Positions 24,043-35,000 of a stretch of 40,890 nt of DNA are shown here, piece by piece. Location of the stretch: contig CAMAVU010000007.1 in the NCBI GenBank assembly GCA_945861935.1, positions 1 through 40,890 of the forward strand, written 5' to 3'. Positions within the stretch are counted from its first letter, which is position 1. Each line of letters begins with the position of its first letter. The notes beneath the pieces are model-generated. The model was not told where the DNA came from and did not search any database. It saw only the letters and a list, made by a program, of their open reading frames with translations. A program made the position numbers and the translations under genes. Source of the DNA: Bifidobacterium breve. Its GTDB lineage: Bacteria; Actinomycetota; Thermoleophilia; Miltoncostaeales; Miltoncostaeaceae.

Positions 24043-24809
24043 GGTTGAGCGGGAAGCGGGTGGACCACATGCACCACGAAGCGCCACGGACCCTGCGCCG
24101 CGTCGTCCGGCCGCTTCGGATCGCCGACGGCTGCGATGGACACCGACATCTCCGTCACATCGCCGGGGATCCCCGGGCCGATTGCATACGCCCCGTCCAC
24201 GCGATTCAGGTCGTGGTGGTCGTCAATCAGGGCCGTGGTGTACCGGCGTCCGTGGTCGTCGGTCACCTCGAGCCCAACCAACTGCATGGCCTTGCGCTTG
24301 CGTGCATCGGGCGAATGGACGAGGAAGCGCAGCCGGGCACCGTCCCGGTACCGCTCGAGCGTCGTGAGGGCCACGGTCACGTCAGACACCGACACCGTCT
24401 GGTCAATGGCGTTCACCCCCCTCAGGGTCCCGGGGCTGAAGACGAGCGCACCGGGAAACGGGTCCACCACCTCGGTCCAGTCCTGTTGCTCGAACGGCGT
24501 GGCCATGGGAACGTCAACGGCCATCAAGTGGATCCGGTCGGCACCGCGGTGCTTCCAGATGTGCGGGCACTCGCGGAACATCGAGATGAGCGCACGGTGG
24601 GAGAGCGCCTTGCCGTCGTCCGGGATGCAGATGCCATACCGCCCCTGATCGGGCCTGACGAGTTCGATGAAGGCAGCCGGCACATGCGGGTCGCCCTCCG
24701 ACAACGCGCTGTCGTCGGCGTAGTGCAGCCGGTCCACCTGCCAGCCGTCGATGATCATCTCGATCAGGTCGCCCAGACTGCCGGGCCGGTACCGCTCCTC
24801 AGTGCTCAC
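24039..24809 (-). CDS. Protein of unknown function heading the dgt-dnaG unit
   Basis: A 256-residue soluble protein. The first 30 residues (LGDLIEMIIDGWQVDRLHY) look helical. A middle domain holds GRYGICIPDDGKALSHRALI. A C-terminal beta-rich domain begins near VTVALTTLERYRDGARLRF and includes LVGLEVTDDHGRRYTTALI, the V-T-D-D-x-G-x-x-Y pattern seen in small beta-sandwich domains of unknown role. No signal peptide or catalytic motif is evident. GTG 24809 has GGAGGAG just upstream and is preferred over the longer frame. It overlaps dgt by four bases, so its product should be made together with the dGTPase and primase. Confidence 0.72.
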   Translation of the reverse strand: MSTEERYRPGSLGDLIEMIIDGWQVDRLHYADDSALSEGDPHVPAAFIELVRPDQGRYGICIPDDGKALSHRALISMFRECPHIWKHRGADRIHLMAVDVPMATPFEQQDWTEVVDPFPGALVFSPGTLRGVNAIDQTVSVSDVTVALTTLERYRDGARLRFLVHSPDARKRKAMQLVGLEVTDDHGRRYTTALIDDHHDLNRVDGAYAIGPGIPGDVTEMSVSIAAVGDPKRPDDAAQGPWRFVVHVVHPLPAQP

Positions 24810-24845
24810 GAGGACTCCTCCGGGGGGCCGATGGCGGAACGACGA

Positions 24846-24851
24846 TCGTAC
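24846..24851 (-). promoter_or_regulatory. -10 of the unknown-dgt-dnaG unit
   Basis: TACGAT on the minus strand; a leader of about 30 nt would carry the GGAGGAG site before GTG 24809. It suggests a start separate from the glyQ-glyS-ppdK message. Confidence 0.45.
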
Positions 24852-24899
24852 ACCCGGGGCGTGCTCCACCGGCCCGGCAGGGCCATCGCGCCGTCCGGC

Positions 24900-27568
<2,669 letters not shown>

Positions 27569-27569
<1 letters not shown>

Positions 27570-29665
27570 TACTCACCGCCGCCGAGGACGAGGACCTCGA
27601 AGTCCGCAACCCGACCGTACGCCTCACCTGCTCGCCGCACCAGCGCATGGCGCCTCTCGCGGGCGGACAGATCGTCGGCGTTCACCATGACCGCCTCGAA
27701 GAACCCGTTCAGCGGGCCCGTGAGAGCACCGGCCGCGGCGAGCGCCGCACCCGGGTCGCCCGCGGCACGAGCCGTTGCGATGGAGTTCTCGGCGACGGCG
27801 AGCGCGGCCGCCAGGGCGTCCTCGTCAGGGTCCCCGAGCGACGCAAAGCCGCCAAGCCCGTGCGCGTCACCCGCCACGATCCGGCGACACCGATTGGCAC
27901 CGGCGGCCGCGCGGACGACGGCGGAATCGTCCCGGTGGGCATGCAGGGCGCGGGCCCACGCGGCCGTGACGGCGAGCCCACCCGGATCCGCGCCCATCGC
28001 GGCACGCACGGCGTCGGGCGACACGCCCTCCTGCCCCAGATGGTGGACCAAGCGGTCGCCGATGAAGGGCACGAGAGCGCCGAGGGCCTCCTCGTCCGAC
28101 AGCACCGCGTCGGCCCCCTGCGAGCGGAAGCGGGCGAGCGAGGATACGAGTACATCACGGGGTCGCAGGGACCACCCCCGTTCGAGCGCGATACGCACCA
28201 GCCCCGCGGCGGCGCGGCGGAGCCCATACGGGTCCTTCGAGCCGGACGGGATCTCGCCAATGAGGAACGCCCCGGCCAGGTTGTCCACCTTCTCGGCGCA
28301 CGCGAGCAGGGCACCGGCCTCGGTCGCCGGAGACGGCGAGTCGGCGCCCTCGGGCAGGTACTGCTCGGCGATCGCGTCCACGACCGCAGGCGGATGCCCC
28401 GCCCGCTCGGCGTAGTGCGCCGCCGCGAAGCCCTGCAACTCGCTGAACTCGGCGACGAGAATCGCGCCCTGATCCGCCTTCGCCAACGCAGCGGCCGCCT
28501 CGGCGGCCAGGACGACATCGTCCGCGGCGCCAGTGGACGTCCCGAGGTCGCGAACGCCGCCCATGAGGCGATCACGCTTGTCCGCGAGGGTCCCGAGCCG
28601 GGCATGGAAGACGATCGAACCGAGTCTGGCCCCGAGCGCGTCGAGACCTGCGGCGACATCGCGCTCATACGAGAACGCTGCGTCCTTGAGCCGGGCGTCC
28701 AGCACGTCCTCGTTCCCGCGCACGATGATCTCCGCCGCGGACGGGTCACCGTTCGACACCGCGAGGAACATGGGCATCAGCCCACCGTCGGCATCGTGGA
28801 TGGGCATGTACCGCTGGTGGCTCTGCATCGCGGTCACGAGCACGCGCTCCGGCAGGCCAAGGTGCCCCGCCGCGATGCGGCCGGCGATCACCCCCGGCCA
28901 CTCGACGAGGTGAACCACCTCCTCGATCTTCCCGGCGGGGTCGCTCCAGGTGCCGCCCAGCGCGGCCGCGGCGGCATCAAGCCCGGCGAGGATCGCTGCC
29001 CGCCGTTCCTCGTGGTCGCTGATCACGAACGAGGCCCGAAGATCGTCCCGGTACGCACCCGCCGACGAGACCGCCACGGGGCCACCGAGGAACCGATGCC
29101 CGCGGCTGCTGCCACCCGCCGGGATCCCATGAATCCCGAACTGCACCGGGCGGGAATCCACCATCGCGGTGATCCACCGCACGGGGCGGGAGAACCGCAG
29201 CCCCCGCCCCTCGCCCCACCGCATCGTCTTCCCGAACCGCAGGCCCTCCAACACCCGCCCCGCGATCTCAGCGACCAGGTCCTCGAGTGGCGCATCGTCG
29301 CCTGGCCGGTCGAACCATATGAAGTCGCGCCCGGCGTCGGGGTCCTCACGCACAACCAACTGGGCCACATCAGCGCCCTGCCCCCGGGCGAATCCGTGGG
29401 CCGCCGCGGTCGGGGCCCCCTCCGGGTCGAAGGCCGCGGACGCGGCCGGGCCCCGCACCGATCGCGTGCCGCCGCCCTGGCGCTCCGCCACGCCTCCACT
29501 GAAGACCGCGATCCGTCGTGGGGCAACCCACGTCACCGACGCGCCGGCGGAGAGGTGAAGATTGGCCAGAGCCGCATCGAGCAGCCCCGGGGCCTGGGCG
29601 ATGGCCTCCCGGCATGCGCTGGATGGCAACTCCTCGCAGCCGAACTCGATCAGCAGATCAGGCAC
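27569..29665 (-). CDS. glyS: Glycyl-tRNA synthetase beta subunit
   Basis: The tRNA-binding subunit of the bacterial alpha2beta2 GlyRS. 698 residues, normal for the family. It opens with [18 protein letters not shown], has [20 protein letters not shown] followed by the RWI segment, QSHQRYMPI, the HD-like [20 protein letters not shown] region and [15 protein letters not shown] before the anticodon-binding end. It overlaps glyQ by 8 nt and ppdK by one base. Most later-branching actinobacteria use a single-chain GlyRS instead, so this pair is a lineage clue. Confidence 0.96.
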
Positions 29666-30536
29666 CGGCGCCCTCCCGGTCGCCCGTCATCGCCAGCCAG
29701 GCCTCCGCGCACCGCGCCGCGAGAGCCCGGACCCGCCAGATGTACGCCCCGCGCTCGGTCACGCTGATGACACCGCGGGCGTCAAGCAGATTGAACGTGT
29801 GCGAGCACTTCAGAACCTGATCGTAGGCTGGCAGCACCAGACCGGCATCGAGGCAGCGCCCGCACTCGCGTTCGTAGTCCTCGAAGTGGCGGGAAAGCGC
29901 CCCCGTGTCGGCCACCTCGAAGTTGAACGCGCTCCACTGGCGCTCGTTCTCCCGGTACACATCCCCGTAGGTGACACCTGGCGCCCATTCGAGGTCGTAC
30001 ACCGATCGCACGCCCTGCAGGTACATGGCGATGCGCTCCAGCCCGTAGGTCAACTCCACCGGGATCGGGCCCAGATCCACGCCGCCCGCCTGCTGGAAGT
30101 ACGTGAACTGGGTGATCTCCATCCCGTCGAGCCAGACCTCCCATCCGAGCCCCCAGGCCCCGAGCGTGGGGCCCTCCCAGTCGTCCTCGACGAAGCGGAC
30201 GTCGTGGATCGCGGGGTCGAGGCCGAGCGCGGTAAGCGAGCCGAGGTACTGCTCCTGCACGTCATCCGGCGACGGCTTCAGGATGACCTGGTACTGGAAG
30301 TAGTGCTGCAGCCGGAATGGGTTCTCGCCGTAGCGCCCATCGGTCGGGCGGATGGATGGCTCGACATAGGCCACGCGCCACGGCTCGGGTCCGAGGCTGC
30401 GGAGGAGGGTGGCGGGATTGAAGGTGCCCGCCCCGACCTCGGTGTGGTACGGGTGCATCAGCGAGCACCCGCGCGACGCCCAGTACGCGTGCAGGTCGAG
30501 AATGATCTGCTGGAAGGACGGCGCGGCGCGTGACAC
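29658..30536 (-). CDS. glyQ: Glycyl-tRNA synthetase alpha subunit
   Basis: The catalytic subunit of alpha2beta2 GlyRS, which activates glycine with ATP. 292 residues from the chosen start. Family marks are [18 protein letters not shown] near the start, [36 protein letters not shown] and the [20 protein letters not shown] block. GTG 30536 is preferred because it falls at the conserved N-terminus and a TATGCT hexamer ends eight bases before it; there is no ribosome-binding site. The longer frame to 30623 runs through the promoter. First gene of glyQ-glyS-ppdK. Confidence 0.95.
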   Translation of the reverse strand: MSRAAPSFQQIILDLHAYWASRGCSLMHPYHTEVGAGTFNPATLLRSLGPEPWRVAYVEPSIRPTDGRYGENPFRLQHYFQYQVILKPSPDDVQEQYLGSLTALGLDPAIHDVRFVEDDWEGPTLGAWGLGWEVWLDGMEITQFTYFQQAGGVDLGPIPVELTYGLERIAMYLQGVRSVYDLEWAPGVTYGDVYRENERQWSAFNFEVADTGALSRHFEDYERECGRCLDAGLVLPAYDQVLKCSHTFNLLDARGVISVTERGAYIWRVRALAARCAEAWLAMTGDREGAGA

Positions 30537-30544
30537 GGTGGCGG

Positions 30545-30550
30545 AGCATA
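30545..30550 (-). promoter_or_regulatory. -10 of the glyQ-glyS-ppdK operon, leaderless
   Basis: TATGCT on the minus strand, eight bases before GTG 30536. Confidence 0.5.
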
Positions 30551-30713
30551 CCCGCCGCATCCGAGGCGGGCATCCGGGGTCAGGGGGGAGCGGCACCATG
30601 CCCCGCCGCCGGTTGCACCCCACCCTCGTGGAGGGTCTGCCCGCCCTGGTCCTCGTCCCCTCGACCGCCGTCGGCAGGTTGATCGCGGAGCGCGAATCGG
30701 ATGACGGCGGGTT

Positions 30714-30748
30714 TGCCGCCCGGCGGCAGATCAGGCGTGATCTAATCT
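30714..30748 (+). promoter_or_regulatory. Palindrome and -10 before the cyclophilin gene
   Basis: TGCCGCC-C-GGCGGCA (30714-30728) is a near-perfect dyad lying about 15 nt upstream of TAATCT (30743-30748), where a -35 or an operator would sit. A leader of about 20 nt would carry AGGAG at 30764-30768. Confidence 0.35.
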
Positions 30749-30774
30749 CCCCCGTCCACGATCAGGAGCCACCC

Positions 30775-31272
30775 ATGCCCGACCTGCCGCCGCCTGCCGA
30801 TCCCGGAACCGCATACGTCGCGGTGTTCGATACATCGGCCGGTGAGATCCGGTGCGAATTGTTCGCGGCGGACTCACCCCAGACCGTCGGCAACTTCGTC
30901 GGGCTGGCCGAGCAGGGCTTCTACGACGGCCTCGTCTTCCACCGTGTGATTCCCGACTTCATGATCCAGGCGGGATGCCCCGAGGGCCGGGGCACCGGCG
31001 GGCCCGGCTACACCTTCGCAGACGAGATCAACGGTCACACGCTGGTGCGGGGCAGCCTCGCGATGGCAAATGCCGGACCCAACACCAACGGCTCGCAGTT
31101 CTTCATCGTCACTGCCGGTGCCACGTCGTGGCTCGACGGCAAGCACACCAACTTCGGGTGCGTGGTCGCCGGGCACGACGTGGTTGACGCCATCGGCACG
31201 ACGGCCACCGGCGCGAACGACCGGCCCGTCGCGGAACAGCGCATCAACTCGGTCCGCATCGAAACCGCCTAG
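30775..31272 (+). CDS. Peptidyl-prolyl cis-trans isomerase, cyclophilin type
   Basis: A 165-residue cytoplasmic cyclophilin that catalyses proline isomerisation in protein folding. The fold is complete: VAVFDTSAGEIRCELF, SPQTVGNFVGLAEQGFYDGL, VFHRVIPDFMIQAGCPEG with the catalytic Arg, SLAMANAGPNTNGSQFFIVT, and WLDGKHTNFGCVVAGHDVVD. ATG 30775 has AGGAG six bases upstream; longer upstream frames cross the promoter. No signal peptide, so it is not the exported form. It lies 84 nt before the sigma factor gene. Confidence 0.94.
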   Translation: MPDLPPPADPGTAYVAVFDTSAGEIRCELFAADSPQTVGNFVGLAEQGFYDGLVFHRVIPDFMIQAGCPEGRGTGGPGYTFADEINGHTLVRGSLAMANAGPNTNGSQFFIVTAGATSWLDGKHTNFGCVVAGHDVVDAIGTTATGANDRPVAEQRINSVRIETA

Positions 31273-31290
31273 CACGATTCGTCCCGTCGC

Positions 31291-31329
31291 GCCATCTTCC
31301 GCGAGGCACCCCATCGCATCTAAGATGGC
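31291..31329 (+). promoter_or_regulatory. Sigma factor gene promoter inside an inverted repeat
   Basis: TAAGAT (31321-31326) is the -10, with TTCCGC (31297-31302) as a weak -35 at 18 nt. GCCATCTT (31291-31298) and AAGATGGC (31322-31329) are perfect 8-base complements that cover both elements. This may be an operator, or the terminator of the cyclophilin gene. CGGAGA precedes ATG 31357. Confidence 0.5.
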
Positions 31330-31356
31330 CTGCGATTCCACCCGCATCGGAGAACG

Positions 31357-32442
31357 ATGACGACCTCACTCACGCACCTGACGGAACTCATTGAGCACGA
31401 CGAGTTCCGCACCCTCCTCCAACGCGGCCACGAGGTGGGCTTCCTCTCGCTCGAGGATGTCGCCGAGATGGTCGACGCCCTGGGCATCGAGACCGGACTG
31501 GCGGAGGAGATCTACCAGCAGCTCGACGAGCTGGGGATCGAGTTGCTCGAGGCCGCCGACGCCACGGCTCGCATGGCCGACATCGCCGAGCAGGCCGATC
31601 GCCCCCGGCGGCAGACCACGATCGAGCAGACCACCGACGCCCTGCAGTTGTTCCTCAAGGACATCGGCCGCGTCCCGCTGCTCACCGCAGCGCAAGAGGT
31701 GGACCTCGCCAAGCGCATCGAGTCCGGGGACCAGACCGCCAAGACGCAGATGGTCGAGGCCAACCTGCGACTCGTCGTGTCCATCGCGAAGGGGTACCGC
31801 GGCCGTGGCCTGCCGTTCCTCGATCTCATTCAGGAGGGGACCCTGGGTCTGGTGCGCGCGGTCGAGAAGTTCGACTGGCGACGCGGGTTCAAGTTCTCGA
31901 CCTACGCGACATGGTGGATCCGGCAGGCCGTCACCCGTGCGCTGGCCGACAAGGGCCGCACCATCCGCATTCCCGTCCATGTGGTCGAGAAGCTGAACCA
32001 GATCAGCCGGGCGGAGCGCACGCTGGTGGGCAAGCTCGGCCGGGAGCCCACGGCCGAGGAGATCGGCGCCGTTGCGGGCCTGCCCGCCGCCGAGGTGGAG
32101 GACATCCTCCGGAGCGCGCAGCCCATCGTCTCGCTCGAGAAGCCTGTCGGCGAGGACGAGGAGTCGGAGTTCGGCCGCTTCCTCGCCGACGAGACCAGCA
32201 TCGCCCCCGACCTGGCCGCAGAGCAGTCCCTGCGCGACGAGGCTCTGCACGACGTACTCGACCAGTTGTCCTACCGCGAGCGGCGCGTGCTCGAGTTGCG
32301 GTACGGCCTCGGTGGCGAGAAGCCCCGTACGCTTGACGAGCTCGGGCGCATGTTCAACGTCACGCGTGAGCGCATCCGGCAGGTCGAGCACCAGTCCCTC
32401 CAGAAGCTGGCCAGCATGGCCGAGGCCAGCCGCCTCTCGTAG
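31357..32442 (+). CDS. rpoD: RNA polymerase primary sigma factor (RpoD/SigA type)
   Basis: Directs RNA polymerase to housekeeping promoters. 361 residues with a short region 1.1-like N-terminus (to about 75), region 1.2 TDALQLFLKDIGRVPLLTAA, region 2 from MVEANLRLVVSIAKGYRGRG through LDLIQEGTLGLVRAVEKFDW and KFSTYATWWIRQAVTRA, region 3 (IRIPVHVVEKLNQISRA) and region 4.2 with TLDELGRMFNVTRERIRQVE. The complete set of regions and the RG..FSTYATWWIRQA block mark group 1 or 2; a paralogue elsewhere cannot be ruled out. The compact N-terminus lacks the long acidic insert of Streptomyces HrdB. The promoters in this window (TAnnnT) are what such a factor should recognise. Confidence 0.93.
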   Translation: MTTSLTHLTELIEHDEFRTLLQRGHEVGFLSLEDVAEMVDALGIETGLAEEIYQQLDELGIELLEAADATARMADIAEQADRPRRQTTIEQTTDALQLFLKDIGRVPLLTAAQEVDLAKRIESGDQTAKTQMVEANLRLVVSIAKGYRGRGLPFLDLIQEGTLGLVRAVEKFDWRRGFKFSTYATWWIRQAVTRALADKGRTIRIPVHVVEKLNQISRAERTLVGKLGREPTAEEIGAVAGLPAAEVEDILRSAQPIVSLEKPVGEDEESEFGRFLADETSIAPDLAAEQSLRDEALHDVLDQLSYRERRVLELRYGLGGEKPRTLDELGRMFNVTRERIRQVEHQSLQKLASMAEASRLS

Positions 32443-32459
32443 GCAGCGCCCCCTGTGCC

Positions 32460-32488
32460 CGACCCCCTCCTAGTTGAGGAGGGGGTCG
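32460..32488. terminator. Bidirectional terminator between the sigma factor gene and yqgE
   Basis: A perfect 12-bp stem (32460-32471 with 32477-32488) around AGTTG, 17 nt after the sigma factor stop. It includes the stop codon of the convergent yqgE gene, so it can serve both. Confidence 0.8.
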
Positions 32489-33030
32489 TCCGGCGTCGTG
32501 GCCATCAGGCGGTAGGACCCGCCGACACGCTCGAGAACGGCACGCCACAGTGCGCCCGGATTGCCGGTGAACACATCGGCGGCCGACGCCTCGGCATCAA
32601 TCCAGGCGTCCTGGCGGATCTCGTACTCCAGTTGGCCCCCTCCCCATCCGGAGTACCCCCCGAATGCCCGCGCGGTACGCATCTCCGGCCGGTTCCCGCT
32701 GCCCACGGATTCGGGATCCAGGATCCCCACCGACCCGAAGGTGATGCCGCCTGCTGTTCCCGGGTCGTGGAAGTCGGCCAGCACGATGACCGTGCCGGGC
32801 TGGACAGGGCCGCCGCGGAACACCGCGTCGCCCTCCGGCACGACGCCTGCCAGCGGCTCGGGCAGCGCCTCCCCGGCTGCGACCTCCATCGGATCATTCA
32901 GAACGATCCCGAGCGCGCCCTCGTCGGCATGCTCCAGCACGAGCACCACCGCCCGCCGGAAATTCGGGTCATCGTCGAGGTGCGGCGCTGCAACGAGAAG
33001 GCGACCGCGACGCCAGCGTGGGCCGCTCAT
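32470..33030 (-). CDS. YqgE/AlgH family protein (DUF179)
   Basis: A 186-residue member of the YqgE/AlgH family, whose biochemical role is not settled. Family marks are GRLLVAAPHLDDDPNFRRAV, LEHADEGALGIVLNDP, FRGGPVQPGTVIVL, and AFGGYSGWGGGQLEYEI followed by the W-I-D segment. ATG 33030 lies 30 nt after the stop of the small membrane protein gene; the gap holds a CTGCCC/GGGCAG hairpin. Cytoplasmic. Confidence 0.9.
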   Translation of the reverse strand: MSGPRWRRGRLLVAAPHLDDDPNFRRAVVLVLEHADEGALGIVLNDPMEVAAGEALPEPLAGVVPEGDAVFRGGPVQPGTVIVLADFHDPGTAGGITFGSVGILDPESVGSGNRPEMRTARAFGGYSGWGGGQLEYEIRQDAWIDAEASAADVFTGNPGALWRAVLERVGGSYRLMATTPDDPLLN

Positions 33031-33037
33031 GCGGGGC

Positions 33038-33052
33038 CTGCCCGGAGGGCAG
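33038..33052 (-). repeat. Short hairpin between the small membrane protein gene and yqgE
   Basis: CTGCCC-GGA-GGGCAG fills half of the 30-nt gap. It could lower yqgE translation or stabilise an mRNA end. Confidence 0.35.
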
Positions 33053-33060
33053 CGGCCGGG

Positions 33061-33306
33061 CTACTGGAGGGACGCGCGCCGACGACGGCCCTGGAGCGTG
33101 TTCCAGACCCCGCCGGCGATGATGAGAACGACGCCGATGAACACGCAGGCCCAGAACACACCGAAGTGCTGCCAGAGGTCCCGCCCGACATCCTCGAACG
33201 CGAATCCGATCTGGAACCAGATGAGTCCGACGACGATCAGGAGGCCGGCAAGGGTGAACGGCCACACGAGCGGCAGGCCGGAATCGTCCTTCTCATCGTG
33301 CGCCAT
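33061..33306 (-). CDS. Small membrane protein with two transmembrane helices
   Basis: An 81-residue protein. A charged N-terminus (MAHDEKDDSG) is followed by helix 1 at about 14-35 (WPFTLAGLLIVVGLIWFQIG), an acidic loop FEDVGRDLW, helix 2 at about 48-68 (VFWACVFIGVVLIIAGGVW) and a basic tail GRRRRASLQ that should stay in the cytoplasm, so both termini are probably inside. ATG 33306 has GGAGGA upstream. It is followed by yqgE on the same strand. No family recognised. Confidence 0.8.
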   Translation of the reverse strand: MAHDEKDDSGLPLVWPFTLAGLLIVVGLIWFQIGFAFEDVGRDLWQHFGVFWACVFIGVVLIIAGGVWNTLQGRRRRASLQ

Positions 33307-33379
33307 CCGACGTCCTCCGGGCGGCTCGGGACCAAGACGGGGCCACGTTATCAGCGCTCACGGAACGCGGCACGGTGCC

Positions 33380-33399
33380 AGCGGGGCGAAGGCCCCGCT
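33380..33399 (-). terminator. Hairpin terminator after the NrtR-like gene
   Basis: AGCGGGGC (33380-33387) and GCCCCGCT (33392-33399) form a perfect 8-bp stem with a four-base loop. On the minus strand it begins within the stop codon of the NrtR-like gene. Confidence 0.65.
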
Positions 33400-34061
33400 C
33401 AGGCGGGCGGACCGTCACCGGCCGAGATGGCGCGCTCGGCCCTCCGTTCACGGGCGTCCACGGCAAAGCGCCCGCCAGCGGACCGGTACAGCCGCGCAGG
33501 CCTTCCCCGCCCCTCTGCGCGGACCTCACCCGACGGCTCAACCACGCCCGCCCGCAGGACGTCGCGCCGGAAGTTCCGCGCGTCGAGGGACCGCCCCAGA
33601 AGGATCTCGTACACCACCTGGATCTCGCTGAGCGTGAACAGCCCGGGAAGCAGGTTCACCGCGACGGGCGCATACGAGGTCTTTGCGCGCAGCCGCTGGA
33701 CTCCGTAGGCCACCACGCGGTCCTGCCCGTCGGCGAGCACGGGCAGATCGTCGTGCGGGAACCAGCGTACCTCTGCCACGTCGGTACCGGGTGCCAGCGG
33801 GTGGCGTCCGGCATCGATCAGGGCAAGGTAGGCAACCGCCACTTCCTCGCCACCGCGGTCGAACGTGTAGAGCTGCTCCGTGGCGATGCCCAGCAGGCCG
33901 GCCATCTCACCAACCGCGTGCCCCGCCGCCTCCGCGAGCGCCCGGTCGTCGCCGGGTCCGGTCACGGGTAGTGACCAGACTCCTCCGCTCAGGCGCCCGA
34001 GCAGGACCTCGAGCCGCGCGTCGCGGACCGTGAATACCGCCACCTCGATACGCACCCTCAC
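33399..34061 (-). CDS. NrtR-like regulator: Nudix-fold domain plus winged helix
   Basis: A 220-residue protein with a Nudix-type N-terminal domain (IEVAVFTVRDARLEVLLGRL to about residue 135, with LAPGTDVAEVRWFPHDDLPV) and a C-terminal winged-helix-like part, LPGLFTLSEIQVVYEILLGR followed by LDARNFRRDVLRAG and RPARLYR. This is the layout of NrtR transcription factors that control NAD synthesis genes and sense ADP-ribose. The Nudix box is degenerate (LAEAAGHAVGEMAGL instead of the R-E-x-x-E-E pattern), so hydrolysis is unlikely, as in many NrtR members. GTG 34061 overlaps the stop of the upstream hydrolase gene (GTGA). No NAD genes lie in the window, so its targets are unknown. Confidence 0.8.
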   Translation of the reverse strand: MRVRIEVAVFTVRDARLEVLLGRLSGGVWSLPVTGPGDDRALAEAAGHAVGEMAGLLGIATEQLYTFDRGGEEVAVAYLALIDAGRHPLAPGTDVAEVRWFPHDDLPVLADGQDRVVAYGVQRLRAKTSYAPVAVNLLPGLFTLSEIQVVYEILLGRSLDARNFRRDVLRAGVVEPSGEVRAEGRGRPARLYRSAGGRFAVDARERRAERAISAGDGPPA

Positions 34062-34972
34062 AGGGCCGCGGCCTCCCGCTCGACCATCCCCTGAAGTCCC
34101 AGCACGTTGTTGTCGAGCCAGTTGAAGGTCATCCACCGCATGAGGGCCTCGGGGGTGCGCAGGGCGTCGTCTGGCGGCCACGCGGCATCCACGGCCACGC
34201 GCAGCGCGGTCTGGTCCCCCGGTGCACGGGCGTGGGCCGATCGCGCGGCCTCCCCGATGGCTGCCTGCGCGCGCCGCCCCAGATCAATGGACTCCGAAGG
34301 ATCGTCAACGGCCCCGAAGTGGCTCACGTACAGCCGCGACGCGCCGAGGCGCTCCAGCGTGTCGAGCGTGGCAAGCGCCGCATCCACGTCGTACTCGGGC
34401 GGCGGGATGCTCGGGTAGAGATCCCCCCCACCCATCTGCACGCCGACGGCATCGCCGGCGAAGAGGATGCCCTCCCCCTCGTCGAGCAGCGCCATGTGAT
34501 GGCGGGCGTGACCCGGGGCCCAGACCGCCCGGAGCGTCCGGCCCCCTCCCAGTGGGATCACGTGCCCGTCTGCCGCCTCGACCACGCGCTCGGCCGCGAT
34601 CGGCTCGAGGCCACCGAGCGCCGGGCTGAGCCGCCCGAACAACGCATGGGTCCCCTGAACGAGGCGCGAGGGGTCCACGAGGTGGCGGGCGCCGCGGGGA
34701 TGTACCACCACCGTGGCACCCGGAAAGGCCCGTGCCAGATCCCCCGCGGCGCCGCAGTGGTCGAGGTGGACATGCGTGAGCACGAGCCACGCAAGGTCGG
34801 TCGGCCCCAGTCCGGCGGCCGTGACCGCGTCACGCACGGTATCGGCGCTCGTCTGGGTGCCGCAGTCCACGAGGGCGGGCTGCTCGGCGAGGATCAGATG
34901 GGCACCGGTCATCCCCGGGATCCCGGCGAGAAGGGTGTCGATCTGCAGGATCGAGCCGGGGTGCAGGTCCAT
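34058..34972 (-). CDS. Metallo-beta-lactamase fold hydrolase
   Basis: A 304-residue metal-dependent hydrolase, soluble. Metal ligands are visible: LTHVHLDHCGAAGDL with the H-x-H-x-D-H motif, the next His in APGHARHHMALLDEG, the bridging Asp in ILFAGDAVGVQMGGG, and the last His in YVSHFGAVDD. The C-terminal 60 residues are helical. Proteins of this kind are lactonases, thioesterases, glyoxalase II-like or other hydrolases; I cannot choose. ATG 34972 lies seven bases after GACACT. It is divergent from rpiA, with 28 bases between the two start codons, and translationally coupled to the NrtR-like gene. Confidence 0.88.
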   Translation of the reverse strand: MDLHPGSILQIDTLLAGIPGMTGAHLILAEQPALVDCGTQTSADTVRDAVTAAGLGPTDLAWLVLTHVHLDHCGAAGDLARAFPGATVVVHPRGARHLVDPSRLVQGTHALFGRLSPALGGLEPIAAERVVEAADGHVIPLGGGRTLRAVWAPGHARHHMALLDEGEGILFAGDAVGVQMGGGDLYPSIPPPEYDVDAALATLDTLERLGASRLYVSHFGAVDDPSESIDLGRRAQAAIGEAARSAHARAPGDQTALRVAVDAAWPPDDALRTPEALMRWMTFNWLDNNVLGLQGMVEREAAAL

Positions 34973-34979
34973 GTCCGCG

Positions 34980-34994
34980 AGTGTCGCATACCCT
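34980..34994. promoter_or_regulatory. Interlocked -10 elements for the hydrolase gene and rpiA
   Basis: GACACT on the minus strand (34985-34980) lies seven bases before ATG 34972. TACCCT on the plus strand (34989-34994) lies six bases before ATG 35001. The whole divergent control region would overlap coding sequence. Confidence 0.45.
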
Positions 34995-35000
34995 TGCCAC

